50,584 nt of DNA from an uncultured bacterium. GTDB lineage: Bacteria > Bacillota > Clostridia > Oscillospirales > Oscillospiraceae. The notes under the pieces are model-generated. The model ran no database searches. It saw nothing but the letters and a program-made list of their open reading frames with translations, and was not told the DNA's origin. The position numbers and the translations under genes were made by a program. Shown here piece after piece: positions 16,522 to 25,102 of the stretch. The stretch covers positions 1 through 50,584 of the forward strand of contig CAMNQF010000026.1 of the NCBI GenBank assembly GCA_946548895.1, read 5' to 3'. Position 1 is the first letter of the stretch, and each line of letters starts with the position of its first letter.

Positions 16522-17733
16522 TTGAACAAGTGGATTTCATTGGAACAGGTTATGGCCCATGAGGACGCGGCGCTCCCGGAGCTGCGGAGGGCGATGGACT
16601 GCTGCATCAAGCAGGTGCTGGACAATATGCCTGCCTTTGAAGAACATTTCCCCGACGCCAACAGCGAGGGCAATTTCTACACCCCCGGCGGCAATCCCTA
16701 CCGCATTGATGACTGGACCAGCGGCTTCTGGACCGGCGAGGTGTGGCTGGCCTATGAGAACGCCGACGGCGAAGCCATAAAAGCCCGGCTGAGGGAAATT
16801 GGCGACAAGCAGGTGGAGACCTTTCTGGAGCGCATCAACAAAAAGCTGGCCGTCAACCACCATGACATGGGCTTTCTGTACACGCCCTCCTGCGTCTCAG
16901 CCTATAAGCTGACGGGAAACCCCCATGCCAAAGAGGCGGCCGTCAAGGCGGCCGACCAGCTGATGACCCGCTACCAGCCCGCCGGCGAATATATCCAGGC
17001 CTGGGGTGATACGGATTCGGCGGAGGACCGCCGGCTGATTATCGACTGCCTGCTGAACATCCCCCTGCTGTACTGGGCCACCGAGGTCACTGGAAACCCC
17101 AGCTACCGCGAGGTCGCGGAGAACCACATCACCACCGCGCTCAAATATCTTGTCCGGGACGACGACTCCACCTGGCACACCATTTTCTTTGACGCGGAGG
17201 GCAACTTCTCCCATGGCGCCACCTGCCAGGGCTATAAGGACGCTTCCGCCTGGGCCCGCGGCCAGGCCTGGGGCGTCTACGGCACCGCCATTGCCTATAA
17301 GAACACCGGCCGCCCCGAGTATATTGACTACTTCAAGCGGGTCTCCCGCTATTTCCTGACCCACCTGCCCGACGATATCTGCCCCTACTGGGACCTGAGC
17401 TTCGGCAATGGGGACGACGGAGAGCCCAGGGACTCCTCCTCCTCCGCCATCGCGGCCTGCGGCTTTTTGGAGATGAGCAAATACCTTCCCGAGGAGGACG
17501 CGGCCTTTTACACTTCCGCCGCCAAAAAGCTGCTGGGGAGCCTCATCCGCAACTACCAGGTCACGAACCCGGCGGTCTCCAACGGTCAGCTGCTGCACGG
17601 TGTCTACGCAAAATCCACGCCTTATAACACCTGCAAAAATGCTGGCGTCGACGAATGTGTTATCTGGGGCGATTACTTTTTCATGGAAGCCCTGACCCGC
17701 CTGCTGAACCCCGACTGGAATATTTACTGGTAG
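16522..17733 (+). CDS. GH88 unsaturated glucuronyl hydrolase
   Basis: A 403-aa (alpha/alpha)6-barrel enzyme of glycoside hydrolase family 88, which cleaves the unsaturated uronic acid from lyase-generated disaccharides of glycosaminoglycans or similar polymers. NHHDMGF (Asp115) and IIDCLLNIPLL (Asp175) match the two conserved Asp motifs of the family, 60 residues apart as expected. It starts at a TTG (16522): GGAGG (16510-16514) is seven bases upstream, while the next in-frame ATG (16552) has no such site. No signal peptide, so it is cytoplasmic and acts on imported disaccharides from the preceding ABC transporter. Its product would isomerise to DKI and feed the Kdu/KDPG route. Confidence 0.9.
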   Translation: MNKWISLEQVMAHEDAALPELRRAMDCCIKQVLDNMPAFEEHFPDANSEGNFYTPGGNPYRIDDWTSGFWTGEVWLAYENADGEAIKARLREIGDKQVETFLERINKKLAVNHHDMGFLYTPSCVSAYKLTGNPHAKEAAVKAADQLMTRYQPAGEYIQAWGDTDSAEDRRLIIDCLLNIPLLYWATEVTGNPSYREVAENHITTALKYLVRDDDSTWHTIFFDAEGNFSHGATCQGYKDASAWARGQAWGVYGTAIAYKNTGRPEYIDYFKRVSRYFLTHLPDDICPYWDLSFGNGDDGEPRDSSSSAIAACGFLEMSKYLPEEDAAFYTSAAKKLLGSLIRNYQVTNPAVSNGQLLHGVYAKSTPYNTCKNAGVDECVIWGDYFFMEALTRLLNPDWNIYW

Positions 17734-17789
17734 GGGTAAACACAGTTCTTGATGTCTTGCGATCAGGGCCCGCGGCAATCTTCAGCCGG

Positions 17790-19232
17790 TCAGAGCGCCC
17801 CCAGCTTCGCCGCTTCGGCGGCCCAGTGGCCGGCAAACCCGTCATTCTGCCGCCGCATCCAGTCCATGACCGATTCCTCCAGCCTCTTTGACAGAGCCCT
17901 GTTTTCCGGCTCGGTCAAGTCCAGCGGATGCTGTTGCTGGGGATCATCCGCGGTGCAGTACAGGTACCGTACCGGGACGGGCTGGAGCTGATAGCCCAGC
18001 TCCATAACATAGGTGTGGGTCTGGGTGCGCACGCCGCGCCAGCCGTAAATCAGCGGGTCTTTTCCCGCCGATTCGAACTGTCTTACCACGGCTTCTCCTC
18101 CGGGGCACGCGCAGAGATAGCTGACCCGGTCCAGATCCTCCTGCTCCGTCAGGATATACCGGGAGCAGTCCTCCCCTTCCACCGTATCGGGGATCCCGGC
18201 CCCCAGCAGCCCCAGCAAAGTGGGCATCATGTCCTGGCTTCCGATGCAGGTGCGGCAGACGCGCTTGCGGTTGCCCGCTACACGCACAACGAACGGGATA
18301 TGGATTGATTCCTCATACCACACGTGCTTGCCCATCAATCCATGGGAGCCCATCATATCCCCATGGTCGGAGGAGAGCACGATCACGGTGTCCTCATACA
18401 GCCCCTCCTCCCGCATAAATTCCATCAGCCGACCAAATTGGTCATCCAGGCCGCTGACGGCGGCATAGTACCGGCGTGTATTCAACCGCAGTTCTTCTTC
18501 GGTATAATTCACCTGTTCACCCGTATGGTGATGGATGTGATCCAGATCCACATTATCCTTCAGTTCCACATCGGGATAAAGGTCCAAGTACCGCTGTGGA
18601 ACCTGGTCATAGTGGCTGTGGGGCGGGTTCCATGAGAGAAACATAACGAAGGGGCGGTTGTGATCACGCACCTGGCGCAGATACTCGATGGCTTTGTCGG
18701 TCTCGTGCTCCGCCGACCACACCCCGGGGCAGATCATTTGGGGCGAATCCTGCCAATAGTGCGGGGTCAGATGCTTGTCATAGGTGCCATACGAGTACCA
18801 GTAGTCGAAGCCGTGGCGGCGGGGCCCCGGCGGGGTATAGGCGTCCCAATCCCTGGCTCCGGACGCAGGCGCGGGGTCGTGGTTCACCTCCGGCTCGTCC
18901 AAATGCCATTTCCCGATATAGGCCGTCTGGTAGCCCTCCTTTCCCAGGGCCTGGGCAATGCTGACCTCCTCGTCCCGCAGCCGAAGGGGAAGCCCTGTTT
19001 TGCAGTTTGTGAAGAAGCCGAGGCTCAGGGGATACCGGCCCGTAAGCAGGCTGGCCCGGTGGGGGGAGCAGACGGGGAAGGTGCTGAAGGCGTGGTCACA
19101 ATAGGTGGCGTCCGCGCAGAACCGATCCATGTTAGGCGTCTTGACCGGGTCGGCATGGGCCCAGCCCATGGCGTCGGCCCTCCATTGATCCGCAAAAATA
19201 AACAGCAGATTTTTTTTCTTACTCGCGCTCAT
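17790..19232 (-). CDS. type I sulfatase, Cys-type
   Basis: A 480-aa arylsulfatase-superfamily hydrolase. CSPHRASLLTG with Cys55 is the C-x-P-x-R formylglycine site; metal ligands include FADQ (14-17) near the N-terminus and SSDHGDMMGSHG in the second half. There is no signal peptide, so it probably desulfates imported sugars in the cytoplasm. It needs the maturase at 9630-10760. ATG 19232 is preceded by GGAAGGGAG, and an upstream in-frame ATG (19274) is not. It converges on the GH88 gene; the 56-bp gap holds no strong terminator. The exact sulfate position attacked cannot be read from the sequence. Confidence 0.9.
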   Translation of the reverse strand: MSASKKKNLLFIFADQWRADAMGWAHADPVKTPNMDRFCADATYCDHAFSTFPVCSPHRASLLTGRYPLSLGFFTNCKTGLPLRLRDEEVSIAQALGKEGYQTAYIGKWHLDEPEVNHDPAPASGARDWDAYTPPGPRRHGFDYWYSYGTYDKHLTPHYWQDSPQMICPGVWSAEHETDKAIEYLRQVRDHNRPFVMFLSWNPPHSHYDQVPQRYLDLYPDVELKDNVDLDHIHHHTGEQVNYTEEELRLNTRRYYAAVSGLDDQFGRLMEFMREEGLYEDTVIVLSSDHGDMMGSHGLMGKHVWYEESIHIPFVVRVAGNRKRVCRTCIGSQDMMPTLLGLLGAGIPDTVEGEDCSRYILTEQEDLDRVSYLCACPGGEAVVRQFESAGKDPLIYGWRGVRTQTHTYVMELGYQLQPVPVRYLYCTADDPQQQHPLDLTEPENRALSKRLEESVMDWMRRQNDGFAGHWAAEAAKLGAL

Positions 19233-19336
19233 GTCTTGCTCCCTTCCTTGGCTCCGAATGGAGTTCAGCGCCAAAATCCAGTTTGTTCAGTTTAAGAGGC
19301 TGGCCGAAATTGTCCACCGCTTTTCTCATATTTAAG

Positions 19337-19364
19337 ATTACAATATTCTATCTATATCTGTCAA
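19337..19364 (-). promoter_or_regulatory. promoter of the sulfatase gene
   Basis: On the minus strand, TTGACA (19364-19359), 16 bases and TGTAAT (19342-19337), giving a leader of about 100 nt. No clear copy of the CGTTTACGTAAACG operator overlaps it; a half-like ACGTTTAC is seen nearby at about 19408-19415. Confidence 0.5.
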
Positions 19365-19549
19365 TGTATCAGGACGGCGGATTGAAACTCGTTGGAAGCG
19401 GTGTACGTTTACCGGGGCCACGGCAGGCATACGCGCCCAGGAAACGGATAGCCATTGCAGCCGCCGCGGATTTTGCGCAGTTCACCTATCAGGAATTCCC
19501 GAATGATGAGTCGTCAGAAAATAAAACAATGCAAGGAGAGAAAACGAAT

Positions 19550-19702
19550 ATGGACATCCGTTATTCCGCCAATCAGCGCGGCGTGAAGCGCTGCGCCACC
19601 CAGGAGCTTCGGGACGAGGTTTTAATCCAACCCACCTACCGGCCTGACTCCGCCCAGGCCTTCGATAACATGGACACGGCGCCCGCCACCGAGGTGCGCT
19701 GA
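19550..19702 (+). pseudogene. KduI N-terminal fragment (50 codons)
   Basis: The first ~26 residues (MDIRYSANQRGVKRCATQEL, then RDEVLI) match the N-terminus of 5-keto-4-deoxyuronate isomerase (KduI, usually about 275 aa), but the frame then diverges and stops after 50 codons. AAGGAG lies 11 bases upstream, so it may still be translated as a leader peptide coupled to the next gene, whose ATG is one base past the stop. The KduI catalytic cupin is missing. It is probably the scar of a deletion in the uronate pathway, since KduI would use the product of GH88. Confidence 0.5.
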
Positions 19703-19703
19703 C

Positions 19704-20498
19704 ATGGAGCTGACCATTTCTATTTTGGGTGCGGACGGCACAGTCAAGGCCCACGCCGGTGGCACGGATGAAGTGAAGCTGGTCTATGCCGCCGCCTATG
19801 AGGAGGGCGACGTGATCTGCCTTACCGGCAGGCAGCCGGGATATGTGGCGGCAAAGCTGGAGGACAGCCTGGATGAAGTGCTGGGCTATCTGTCCGCGCC
19901 GTTCCGCCTGACGGTGCCTTTTGGGGAAAAACGGGTGAGTTATTCCCCCAAATCCTTTGCGGGCGGCATTCATCTGCTCCAGGCCAGGGCGGCGGGGGTC
20001 AACGAAATCAACGCTTACCGCAACGTGGCGTTCAATCCCTTGGACAGCCACGAAAACAGCGGCCTGTACCCCCACGCCTCCGCCAACGTGGAGACCCGGG
20101 GCGAGTCCGTTTTTGCCGCCCGCAACGCCATTGACGGCTGCTATGCCAACGACAGCCACGGCCCCTGGCCCTACCAGAGCTGGGGCATCAACCGGGACCC
20201 GGAGGCGGAGCTGACATTAGACTTTGGCCGGGATGTGGCCATCGACAAGCTGGTATTCACCCTGCGTGCGGATTTCCCCCACGACAACTGGTGGAAACGG
20301 TGCACCGTATGGTTCTCGGACGGCTCCAAGATCACCCCGGCCTTTGTGAAAACAGGGATCCGCCAGACGGTCGACATGGTGCCCCGCACGGTGCGCTGGC
20401 TGAAAATCGGGCAGCTGATTCAGGACGAGGATGACCCGTCCCCCTTCCCCGCGCTGACGCAGGTCGAGGCCTGGGGACGGGACAGCCACATCATTTAA
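19704..20498 (+). CDS. discoidin (F5/8 type C)-like carbohydrate-associated protein
   Basis: A 264-aa protein without signal peptide or transmembrane helix. The C-terminal ~130 residues (from NAIDGCYANDSHGPWPYQSW) have the layout of galactose-binding/discoidin beta-sandwiches: AELTLDFGRDVAIDKLVFTL, a W-rich loop (NNWWK-like HDNWWKRCTVWFSDGS) and a C-terminal LTQVEAWGRD strand. The N-terminal ~130 residues resemble a second small beta domain and are not recognised. It sits directly after a KduI scar and near sulfatase and GH88, so a role in binding or processing uronide sugars is plausible. No catalytic residues can be assigned. Confidence 0.6.
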   Translation: MELTISILGADGTVKAHAGGTDEVKLVYAAAYEEGDVICLTGRQPGYVAAKLEDSLDEVLGYLSAPFRLTVPFGEKRVSYSPKSFAGGIHLLQARAAGVNEINAYRNVAFNPLDSHENSGLYPHASANVETRGESVFAARNAIDGCYANDSHGPWPYQSWGINRDPEAELTLDFGRDVAIDKLVFTLRADFPHDNWWKRCTVWFSDGSKITPAFVKTGIRQTVDMVPRTVRWLKIGQLIQDEDDPSPFPALTQVEAWGRDSHII

Positions 20499-20522
20499 CA
20501 TCGCGCTGGTCACCGGCGCGTC

Positions 20523-20678
20523 TTACAGCGCCGGCTTTGCCATTGCCGCCGCCTCCGGCTGACTGGCCTCATACAGGTTGCGCAGACGGACGGTAGACGG
20601 CGGGCTTTCCCGGGCCACCGGCACCAGCTTGCGCCGCTCCTTCAGCCACACGTTGGGGCCGAACAGCCGCCGCAGCAT
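20523..20678 (-). CDS. possible 51-aa basic protein downstream of GntR regulator
   Basis: Minus-strand ATG 20678 to TAA 20523 encodes MLRRLFGPNVWLKERRKLVP followed by about 30 more residues. Almost every codon ends in G or C, as in the neighbouring real genes. It starts 8 bp after the GntR stop on the same strand. No family recognised; it may be a small protein or the tail of a lost gene. Confidence 0.35.
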   Translation of the reverse strand: MLRRLFGPNVWLKERRKLVPVARESPPSTVRLRNLYEASQPEAAAMAKPAL

Positions 20679-20686
20679 CTACCCGG

Positions 20687-21418
20687 TCACCCCTCCGCCG
20701 TCTTTCCCCGTTCCAGTTCCGCAACAAGCTCCTCCAGCATGGCCTTGTTGTACTGGATATGCCGCTCCATCGTCTTTGCCGCCCGGTCTCCATCCTGGCC
20801 GCAGACGGCGTCCAAAATCTCCCGGTGGTCCACCAGCGTCTGCGCTTTTAAACGGCTCTCGGTCAGCGAGACAAACAGCGTGATGGCATAAGTGATAATG
20901 GGGATCAATTTGGGCACCACCAGGTTATGGGTGCATTCCGCAATGGCCACATGGAACAGCACGTCGTTTTTTGAGTGGTCCCGCTCCGCCACAATATCCT
21001 GCTCCACCACGCGGCAGGCCTCCCGCAGGTTTTTCAAATCCTCCGCCGTCGCCCGCTCCGCCGCCATCCGGGCCACCCAGGGCTCCATCTGGAGCCGGAT
21101 CTCCGCCAGATCCAGGGCCAGCCGGAACTGGTCTGGATAATAGACGAACCCTAAAGGATCCGGGATCTCTCCGGGGTTGGGCGCGATGTAGGTCCCTTTG
21201 CCCCGCCGGATTTCCAGCACATTCCGGGCCACCAGCAGTTTCACGCCCTCCCGGACCGTGCCCCGGCCCACGCCCAGCATCTCCGCCAGCTCGAACTCGC
21301 TGGGCAGCTTGTCCTCACAGGTGAGGTGCTGTTCCACGATCAGCTTTGAGATTTGTTCCGCCGCCTGCTCCGGCAGCGTGACTCCCTTCGCCTGGATATT
21401 CTCAAAAGCGGGCTCCAT
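20687..21418 (-). CDS. GntR-family regulator, FadR/FCD subfamily
   Basis: A 243-aa repressor with an N-terminal winged helix (LPSEFELAEMLGVGRGTVRE at about 39-58) and an all-helical FCD effector domain (about 95-235; the metal-binding His motif reads FHVAIAECTHN). ATG 21418 is chosen, with GGAGAG about ten bases upstream; a longer frame would cover the terminator hairpin. It follows the GntP permease on the same strand. The two palindromes around 23028-23040 and 23193-23205, one in each divergent promoter, are likely its operators. The effector is probably a hexonate or its dehydrated derivative. Confidence 0.88.
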   Translation of the reverse strand: MEPAFENIQAKGVTLPEQAAEQISKLIVEQHLTCEDKLPSEFELAEMLGVGRGTVREGVKLLVARNVLEIRRGKGTYIAPNPGEIPDPLGFVYYPDQFRLALDLAEIRLQMEPWVARMAAERATAEDLKNLREACRVVEQDIVAERDHSKNDVLFHVAIAECTHNLVVPKLIPIITYAITLFVSLTESRLKAQTLVDHREILDAVCGQDGDRAAKTMERHIQYNKAMLEELVAELERGKTAEG

Positions 21419-21489
21419 CACCGGGGACCACTCTCCTGTCCGTCCAAATTTCCCCCATATTATAGCGGATATGCCCCAAAATTGCAAGA

Positions 21490-21523
21490 GGGCCCGCTCC
21501 TGCCACGCGGCAGGAGCGGGCCC
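21490..21523 (-). terminator. hairpin terminator/attenuator after the GntP gene
   Basis: GGGCCCGCTCCTGCC (21490-21504) pairs perfectly with GGCAGGAGCGGGCCC (21509-21523) around ACGC: a 15-bp stem. On the minus strand it is followed by TCTTGCAATTTT, so it may be a partial terminator between the permease and the regulator. Confidence 0.7.
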
Positions 21524-21530
21524 TTCCAAC

Positions 21531-22925
21531 TCACGTCAGCCCGGGCAGGAACCCCTGGAACAGGCTGAGCACACAGGTGAACAGCAGGATGGCCGCGCCC
21601 GCCACAAAGCCGCCTATGGTCCAGCCCCGGATGGTGTCCACCTCGTTGAGGTGGAAAAACCGGGACACCGCCCAAAAGCCGGAGTCGTTGGGCAGGGACA
21701 GGCCGATGCCGCCCGCGCACACCGCGATGGCGCAAAGGACGGGGGACACCCCGGAGGCCGCCGCCGCGCCGGACACGATGGCGGCGGTGGTGGTCAGGGC
21801 CACGGTGGTGGAGCCAGTGGCGATGCGCAGCACCTGGGCGATGACGAAGCACATGACGAGTATGGGCATATGGAAGCCCTGGAGGCCGCCAGTAATGACG
21901 TTGGCGATGCCGCAAGCCTTCAGCACGCCGCCGTAGGCCCCGCCCGCGCCGGTGATGAGCAGCACCAGGCCGATCTTGTCCGCACCCTCGTTCATGATCT
22001 CGGTGATAGAGCGGTTGAGGTGGGGCCGGGAGATGAACGCGCCATAGAGCACACCGATGGTCATGGCCACGTTTTTGTCGCCCAGGAAGGCCAATATCTT
22101 CAGCACCGTGCTGTCCTCCGGCAGGAGGAAGGCGGAGAAGGAGCCCAGCAGGATCAGCACGATGGGGACCAGCAGGATGGACAGGGCCATCATGGCGCCC
22201 ATCTTGGGCTTGCGGGAGGCGCTGGCGGCGTTCTCCGCCAGTTCGGCGTCCAAATCGGAAAAGTCCCAGGTCCTGCCCGCCTTCTGGTCCTGTCTGTTCA
22301 CAAAGCCGCCGTAGACGATGCCGCCCACGAACATCCCGATAAAGGCGGCGATGAGGGCGTAAAAGAAGAACACACCCACGTTGATGCCCATGGTCCCGGC
22401 CACCGCCAGGGGAGGGGCGGTGGGCAGCACCAGTGCGAAGGTACAGGTGGTGGCGATGGCCAGCGCGCCGCCGTAGGCGGCCATGGAGTAGCCGGTCTTG
22501 CGGGAGAGCACCCGGAGCATGGGGGCGAACATGATATACACCACGTCGCCGAACACAGGGATGCCGGTGATGAAGCCCGCCACGGACACCGCGTATTGGG
22601 AGCGCTTGGGGCCCACGGCCTTGAGCACCTTGTCCACAATGCTGTCAATGCCGCCGGACTCGTACATGAACATACCCAGCATGACGCCCAGGCCGGTGAC
22701 AATGCCGATGGAACCCAGGGTGGAACCGAAGTTCCCGGTGACGCAGGCGGTCACATCGGCGATAGACGCGAAATTGTCCGGGGCCGCGCCTCCGGCGTAG
22801 GTGGCCAGGGCCAGCAGGCCGGTGCCGTAAGCGCACACCAGCAGGGCCACGAAAGGATTCAGCTTGATCTTAATGATGCACAGGAGCAATACGGCGATGG
22901 AAATGAAGAAAACAAGCAATAACAT
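21531..22925 (-). CDS. GntP-family sugar-acid:H+ symporter
   Basis: A 464-aa membrane protein with about 12-14 helices and the layout of the GntP/Dsd gluconate permease family (early FVALLVCAYGTGLL; GVMLGMFMYESGGID; GFITGIPVFGDVVYI; late GGIGLSLPNDSGFWAVSRF). GGAGGT lies seven bases before the ATG. It takes up gluconate or a related sugar acid by proton symport. The gene is divergent from the dehydratase/aldolase operon, with a shared GntR-type control region, so its substrate is most likely the hexonate that the dehydratase uses. Confidence 0.88.
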   Translation of the reverse strand: MLLLVFFISIAVLLLCIIKIKLNPFVALLVCAYGTGLLALATYAGGAAPDNFASIADVTACVTGNFGSTLGSIGIVTGLGVMLGMFMYESGGIDSIVDKVLKAVGPKRSQYAVSVAGFITGIPVFGDVVYIMFAPMLRVLSRKTGYSMAAYGGALAIATTCTFALVLPTAPPLAVAGTMGINVGVFFFYALIAAFIGMFVGGIVYGGFVNRQDQKAGRTWDFSDLDAELAENAASASRKPKMGAMMALSILLVPIVLILLGSFSAFLLPEDSTVLKILAFLGDKNVAMTIGVLYGAFISRPHLNRSITEIMNEGADKIGLVLLITGAGGAYGGVLKACGIANVITGGLQGFHMPILVMCFVIAQVLRIATGSTTVALTTTAAIVSGAAAASGVSPVLCAIAVCAGGIGLSLPNDSGFWAVSRFFHLNEVDTIRGWTIGGFVAGAAILLFTCVLSLFQGFLPGLT

Positions 22926-23015
22926 GGGAATACCTCCATTTTTGATTGACCCTTTCTAAACAGGGATGGGGATTCCCGCTGCTCCCACACAGCGGCGTTC
23001 GCTTTTCACATCTCC

Positions 23016-23044
23016 ACCATATAACGTCACACGTCGTATGTCAA
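23016..23044 (-). promoter_or_regulatory. promoter and GntR-type operator for the GntP gene
   Basis: On the minus strand TTGACA (23044-23039) is followed by possible -10 boxes TATATG (23023-23018, spacer 15) or TATGGT (23021-23016, spacer 17). CACACGTCGTATG (23028-23040) fills the spacer and matches the other operator at 11 of 13 positions or better. A repressor bound here would block RNA polymerase. Confidence 0.55.
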
Positions 23045-23183
23045 CAGCAAAATGATTAAAACTCGAAAAATTGGATAGTTTGTCAATTTTAATAAAGGCA
23101 AATTATGCAGTCTGCTAAACGCGAAGGAAGAGCTTAGTTAATATATCCAACCCTGTTTATCCCGAATTGGCTATTTAGCCCGA

Positions 23184-23212
23184 TTGACACATCATACGTC
23201 GTATGTTATAAT
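23184..23212 (+). promoter_or_regulatory. consensus promoter with embedded GntR-type operator
   Basis: TTGACA (23184-23189), 17 bases, TATAAT (23207-23212). The spacer contains CATACG-T-CGTATG (23193-23205), a perfect 6+6 palindrome with one central base. It drives the dehydratase/aldolase operon. The rest of 22926-23294 is A/T-rich and shows no gene. Confidence 0.8.
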
Positions 23213-23294
23213 GCGGTCATCTGAAAGACAGTCCCCGCTTTTCACAAATCACACCGCGCTCCCCGGCGCGTAAAAAGAAAGGAATGCCAACCCT

Positions 23295-25043
23295 ATGCTG
23301 ACGAGTCAGAAAATGCGAAAGCTGGCCCCTGAGCTGGACCCCCTCCGCCTGGGCACCGGATGGAAGCCAGAGGACCTGTCCAAACCCCAGATCTTCATTG
23401 AGAGCACCTTCGGTGACAGCCACCCCGGCTCCGGCCACCTGGACAAGTTGGTGGAGGCCGCCCGCCAGGGGGTGGCCGAGGCGGGCGGCCACGGGGCCCG
23501 CTACTTCTGCACCGATATGTGCGACGGCGAGAGTCAGGGCACCGACGGCATCAACTTCTCCCTGGCCAGCCGGGAGATGATCGCCAACATGATCGAGATC
23601 CAGGCCAGCGCCACCCCCTTTGACGCGGGCGTGTACATGGCCAGCTGCGACAAGGGGATGCCCGGCAACCTGATGGGACTGGCCCGGGTAAACATCCCCG
23701 CCGTGGTGGTCACCGGCGGCACCATGGCGGCGGGCCCCGACCTGCTCACCCTGGAGCAGTTGGGGATGTACTCCGCCAAATTTGAGCGGGGCGAGATCGA
23801 CGAGGAAAAGCTGAACTGGGCCAAGTGCAACGCCTGCCCCAGCTGCGGCGCCTGCTCCTTTATCGGCACCGCCTCCACCATGCAGATCATGGCGGAGGCC
23901 CTGGGCCTGGCCCTGCCCGGCTCCGCCCTGCTGCCCGCCACCAGCCCGGACCTCATCGAGTACGCCCGGAACGCCGGCAGGCTGGCGGTAAAGCTGGCCC
24001 AGATGGACCACATGAGGCCCAGCGACATCGTGACCATGGACAGCTTTGAAAACGCCATCCTGGTCCACGCCGCCATCTCCGGCTCCACCAACTGCCTGCT
24101 GCACCTCCCCGCTATCGCCCACGAATTCGGGTTTGAGATCGACGGCGACACTTTCGACCGCCTCCACCGGGGGGCCCGCTACCTGCTGGATATCCGCCCC
24201 GCCGGGCGCTGGCCCGCCGAGTTCTTCTACTACGCCGGAGGCGTGCCCGCCATCATGGAGGAGATCAAAAGCGTACTCCACTTGGATGTGATGACCGTCA
24301 CCGGCAAAACCCTGGGGGAGAATTTGGAGGAGCTGAAGCAGAACGGCTTCTATGACCGCTGCCAGAAGTGGCTGGACGCGGCCAATCAGAAATACGGCCT
24401 GTCCCTCACCCGCCAGGACATCATCCGCCCCTACGATCAGGCCATCGGCACTGACGGCTCCATCGCCGTACTCAAAGGCAATCTGGCCCCTGAGGGCGCG
24501 GTCATCAAGCACACCGCCTGCCCGAAGGAGATGTTCTCCGCCGTCCTCAACGCCCGGCCCTTCGACAGCGAGGAGGCGTGCATCGACGCGGTGCTCCACC
24601 ACAGGGTGCGGCCCGGCGACGCGGTGTTCATCCGCTACGAGGGCCCCAAGGGCTCCGGGATGCCCGAGATGTTCTACACCTCCGAGGCCATCTCCTCCGA
24701 CAAGGAGCTGGGCCGCTCCATCGCCCTCATCACCGACGGGCGGTTTTCCGGGGCGTCCACCGGCCCGGTGATCGGCCACTGCTCCCCGGAGGCCCAGGCG
24801 GGCGGCCCCATCGCCCTGGTAGAGGAGGGCGACCTCATTCAGCTGGACGTGAAGGAGCGCGTCCTGGCCATCGTGGGCGTGAAGGGGGAGCGCAAAACCC
24901 TCGGGGAGATGGACGCCATCCTGGCGGAGCGAAAGAAGCGCTGGCAGCCCAAGCCCGTAAAGTACAAGCGGGGCGCCCTGCGGCTGTTCTCCGAGCTGGC
25001 CGCCTCCCCCATGAAAGGCGCGTATCTGGATTACGACAAATAA
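23295..25043 (+). CDS. IlvD/Edd-family sugar-acid dehydratase
   Basis: A 582-aa Fe-S dehydratase. CDKGMPGNLMGLAR and CNACPSCGACSFIGTASTMQ hold the cluster cysteines, and ITDGRFSGASTGPVIGHCSP is the C-terminal signature of the family. Members include dihydroxy-acid dehydratase, 6-phosphogluconate dehydratase and aldonate dehydratases. Being followed by a KDPG/KDG-type aldolase and opposite a GntP permease, it most likely makes a 2-keto-3-deoxy sugar acid from a hexonate or its phosphate rather than acting in branched-chain amino acid synthesis. AAAGAAAGG precedes the ATG. Likely repressed by the GntR protein through the operator in its promoter. Confidence 0.85.
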   Translation: MLTSQKMRKLAPELDPLRLGTGWKPEDLSKPQIFIESTFGDSHPGSGHLDKLVEAARQGVAEAGGHGARYFCTDMCDGESQGTDGINFSLASREMIANMIEIQASATPFDAGVYMASCDKGMPGNLMGLARVNIPAVVVTGGTMAAGPDLLTLEQLGMYSAKFERGEIDEEKLNWAKCNACPSCGACSFIGTASTMQIMAEALGLALPGSALLPATSPDLIEYARNAGRLAVKLAQMDHMRPSDIVTMDSFENAILVHAAISGSTNCLLHLPAIAHEFGFEIDGDTFDRLHRGARYLLDIRPAGRWPAEFFYYAGGVPAIMEEIKSVLHLDVMTVTGKTLGENLEELKQNGFYDRCQKWLDAANQKYGLSLTRQDIIRPYDQAIGTDGSIAVLKGNLAPEGAVIKHTACPKEMFSAVLNARPFDSEEACIDAVLHHRVRPGDAVFIRYEGPKGSGMPEMFYTSEAISSDKELGRSIALITDGRFSGASTGPVIGHCSPEAQAGGPIALVEEGDLIQLDVKERVLAIVGVKGERKTLGEMDAILAERKKRWQPKPVKYKRGALRLFSELAASPMKGAYLDYDK

Positions 25044-25102
25044 ATCGGTCCGGCCCGCCCGGGCCCTGTGCAAGGGTCCGGCAGGCCGGAGAGGAGGGTC
25101 CT

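Noticed and set aside
21198-22922. 574-aa + strand frame
   Set aside because: Antisense of the GntR and GntP genes; His/Gly/Gln-rich shadow composition.
23217-25073. 618-aa minus-strand frame
   Set aside because: Antisense of the IlvD/Edd dehydratase, whose motifs are unambiguous.
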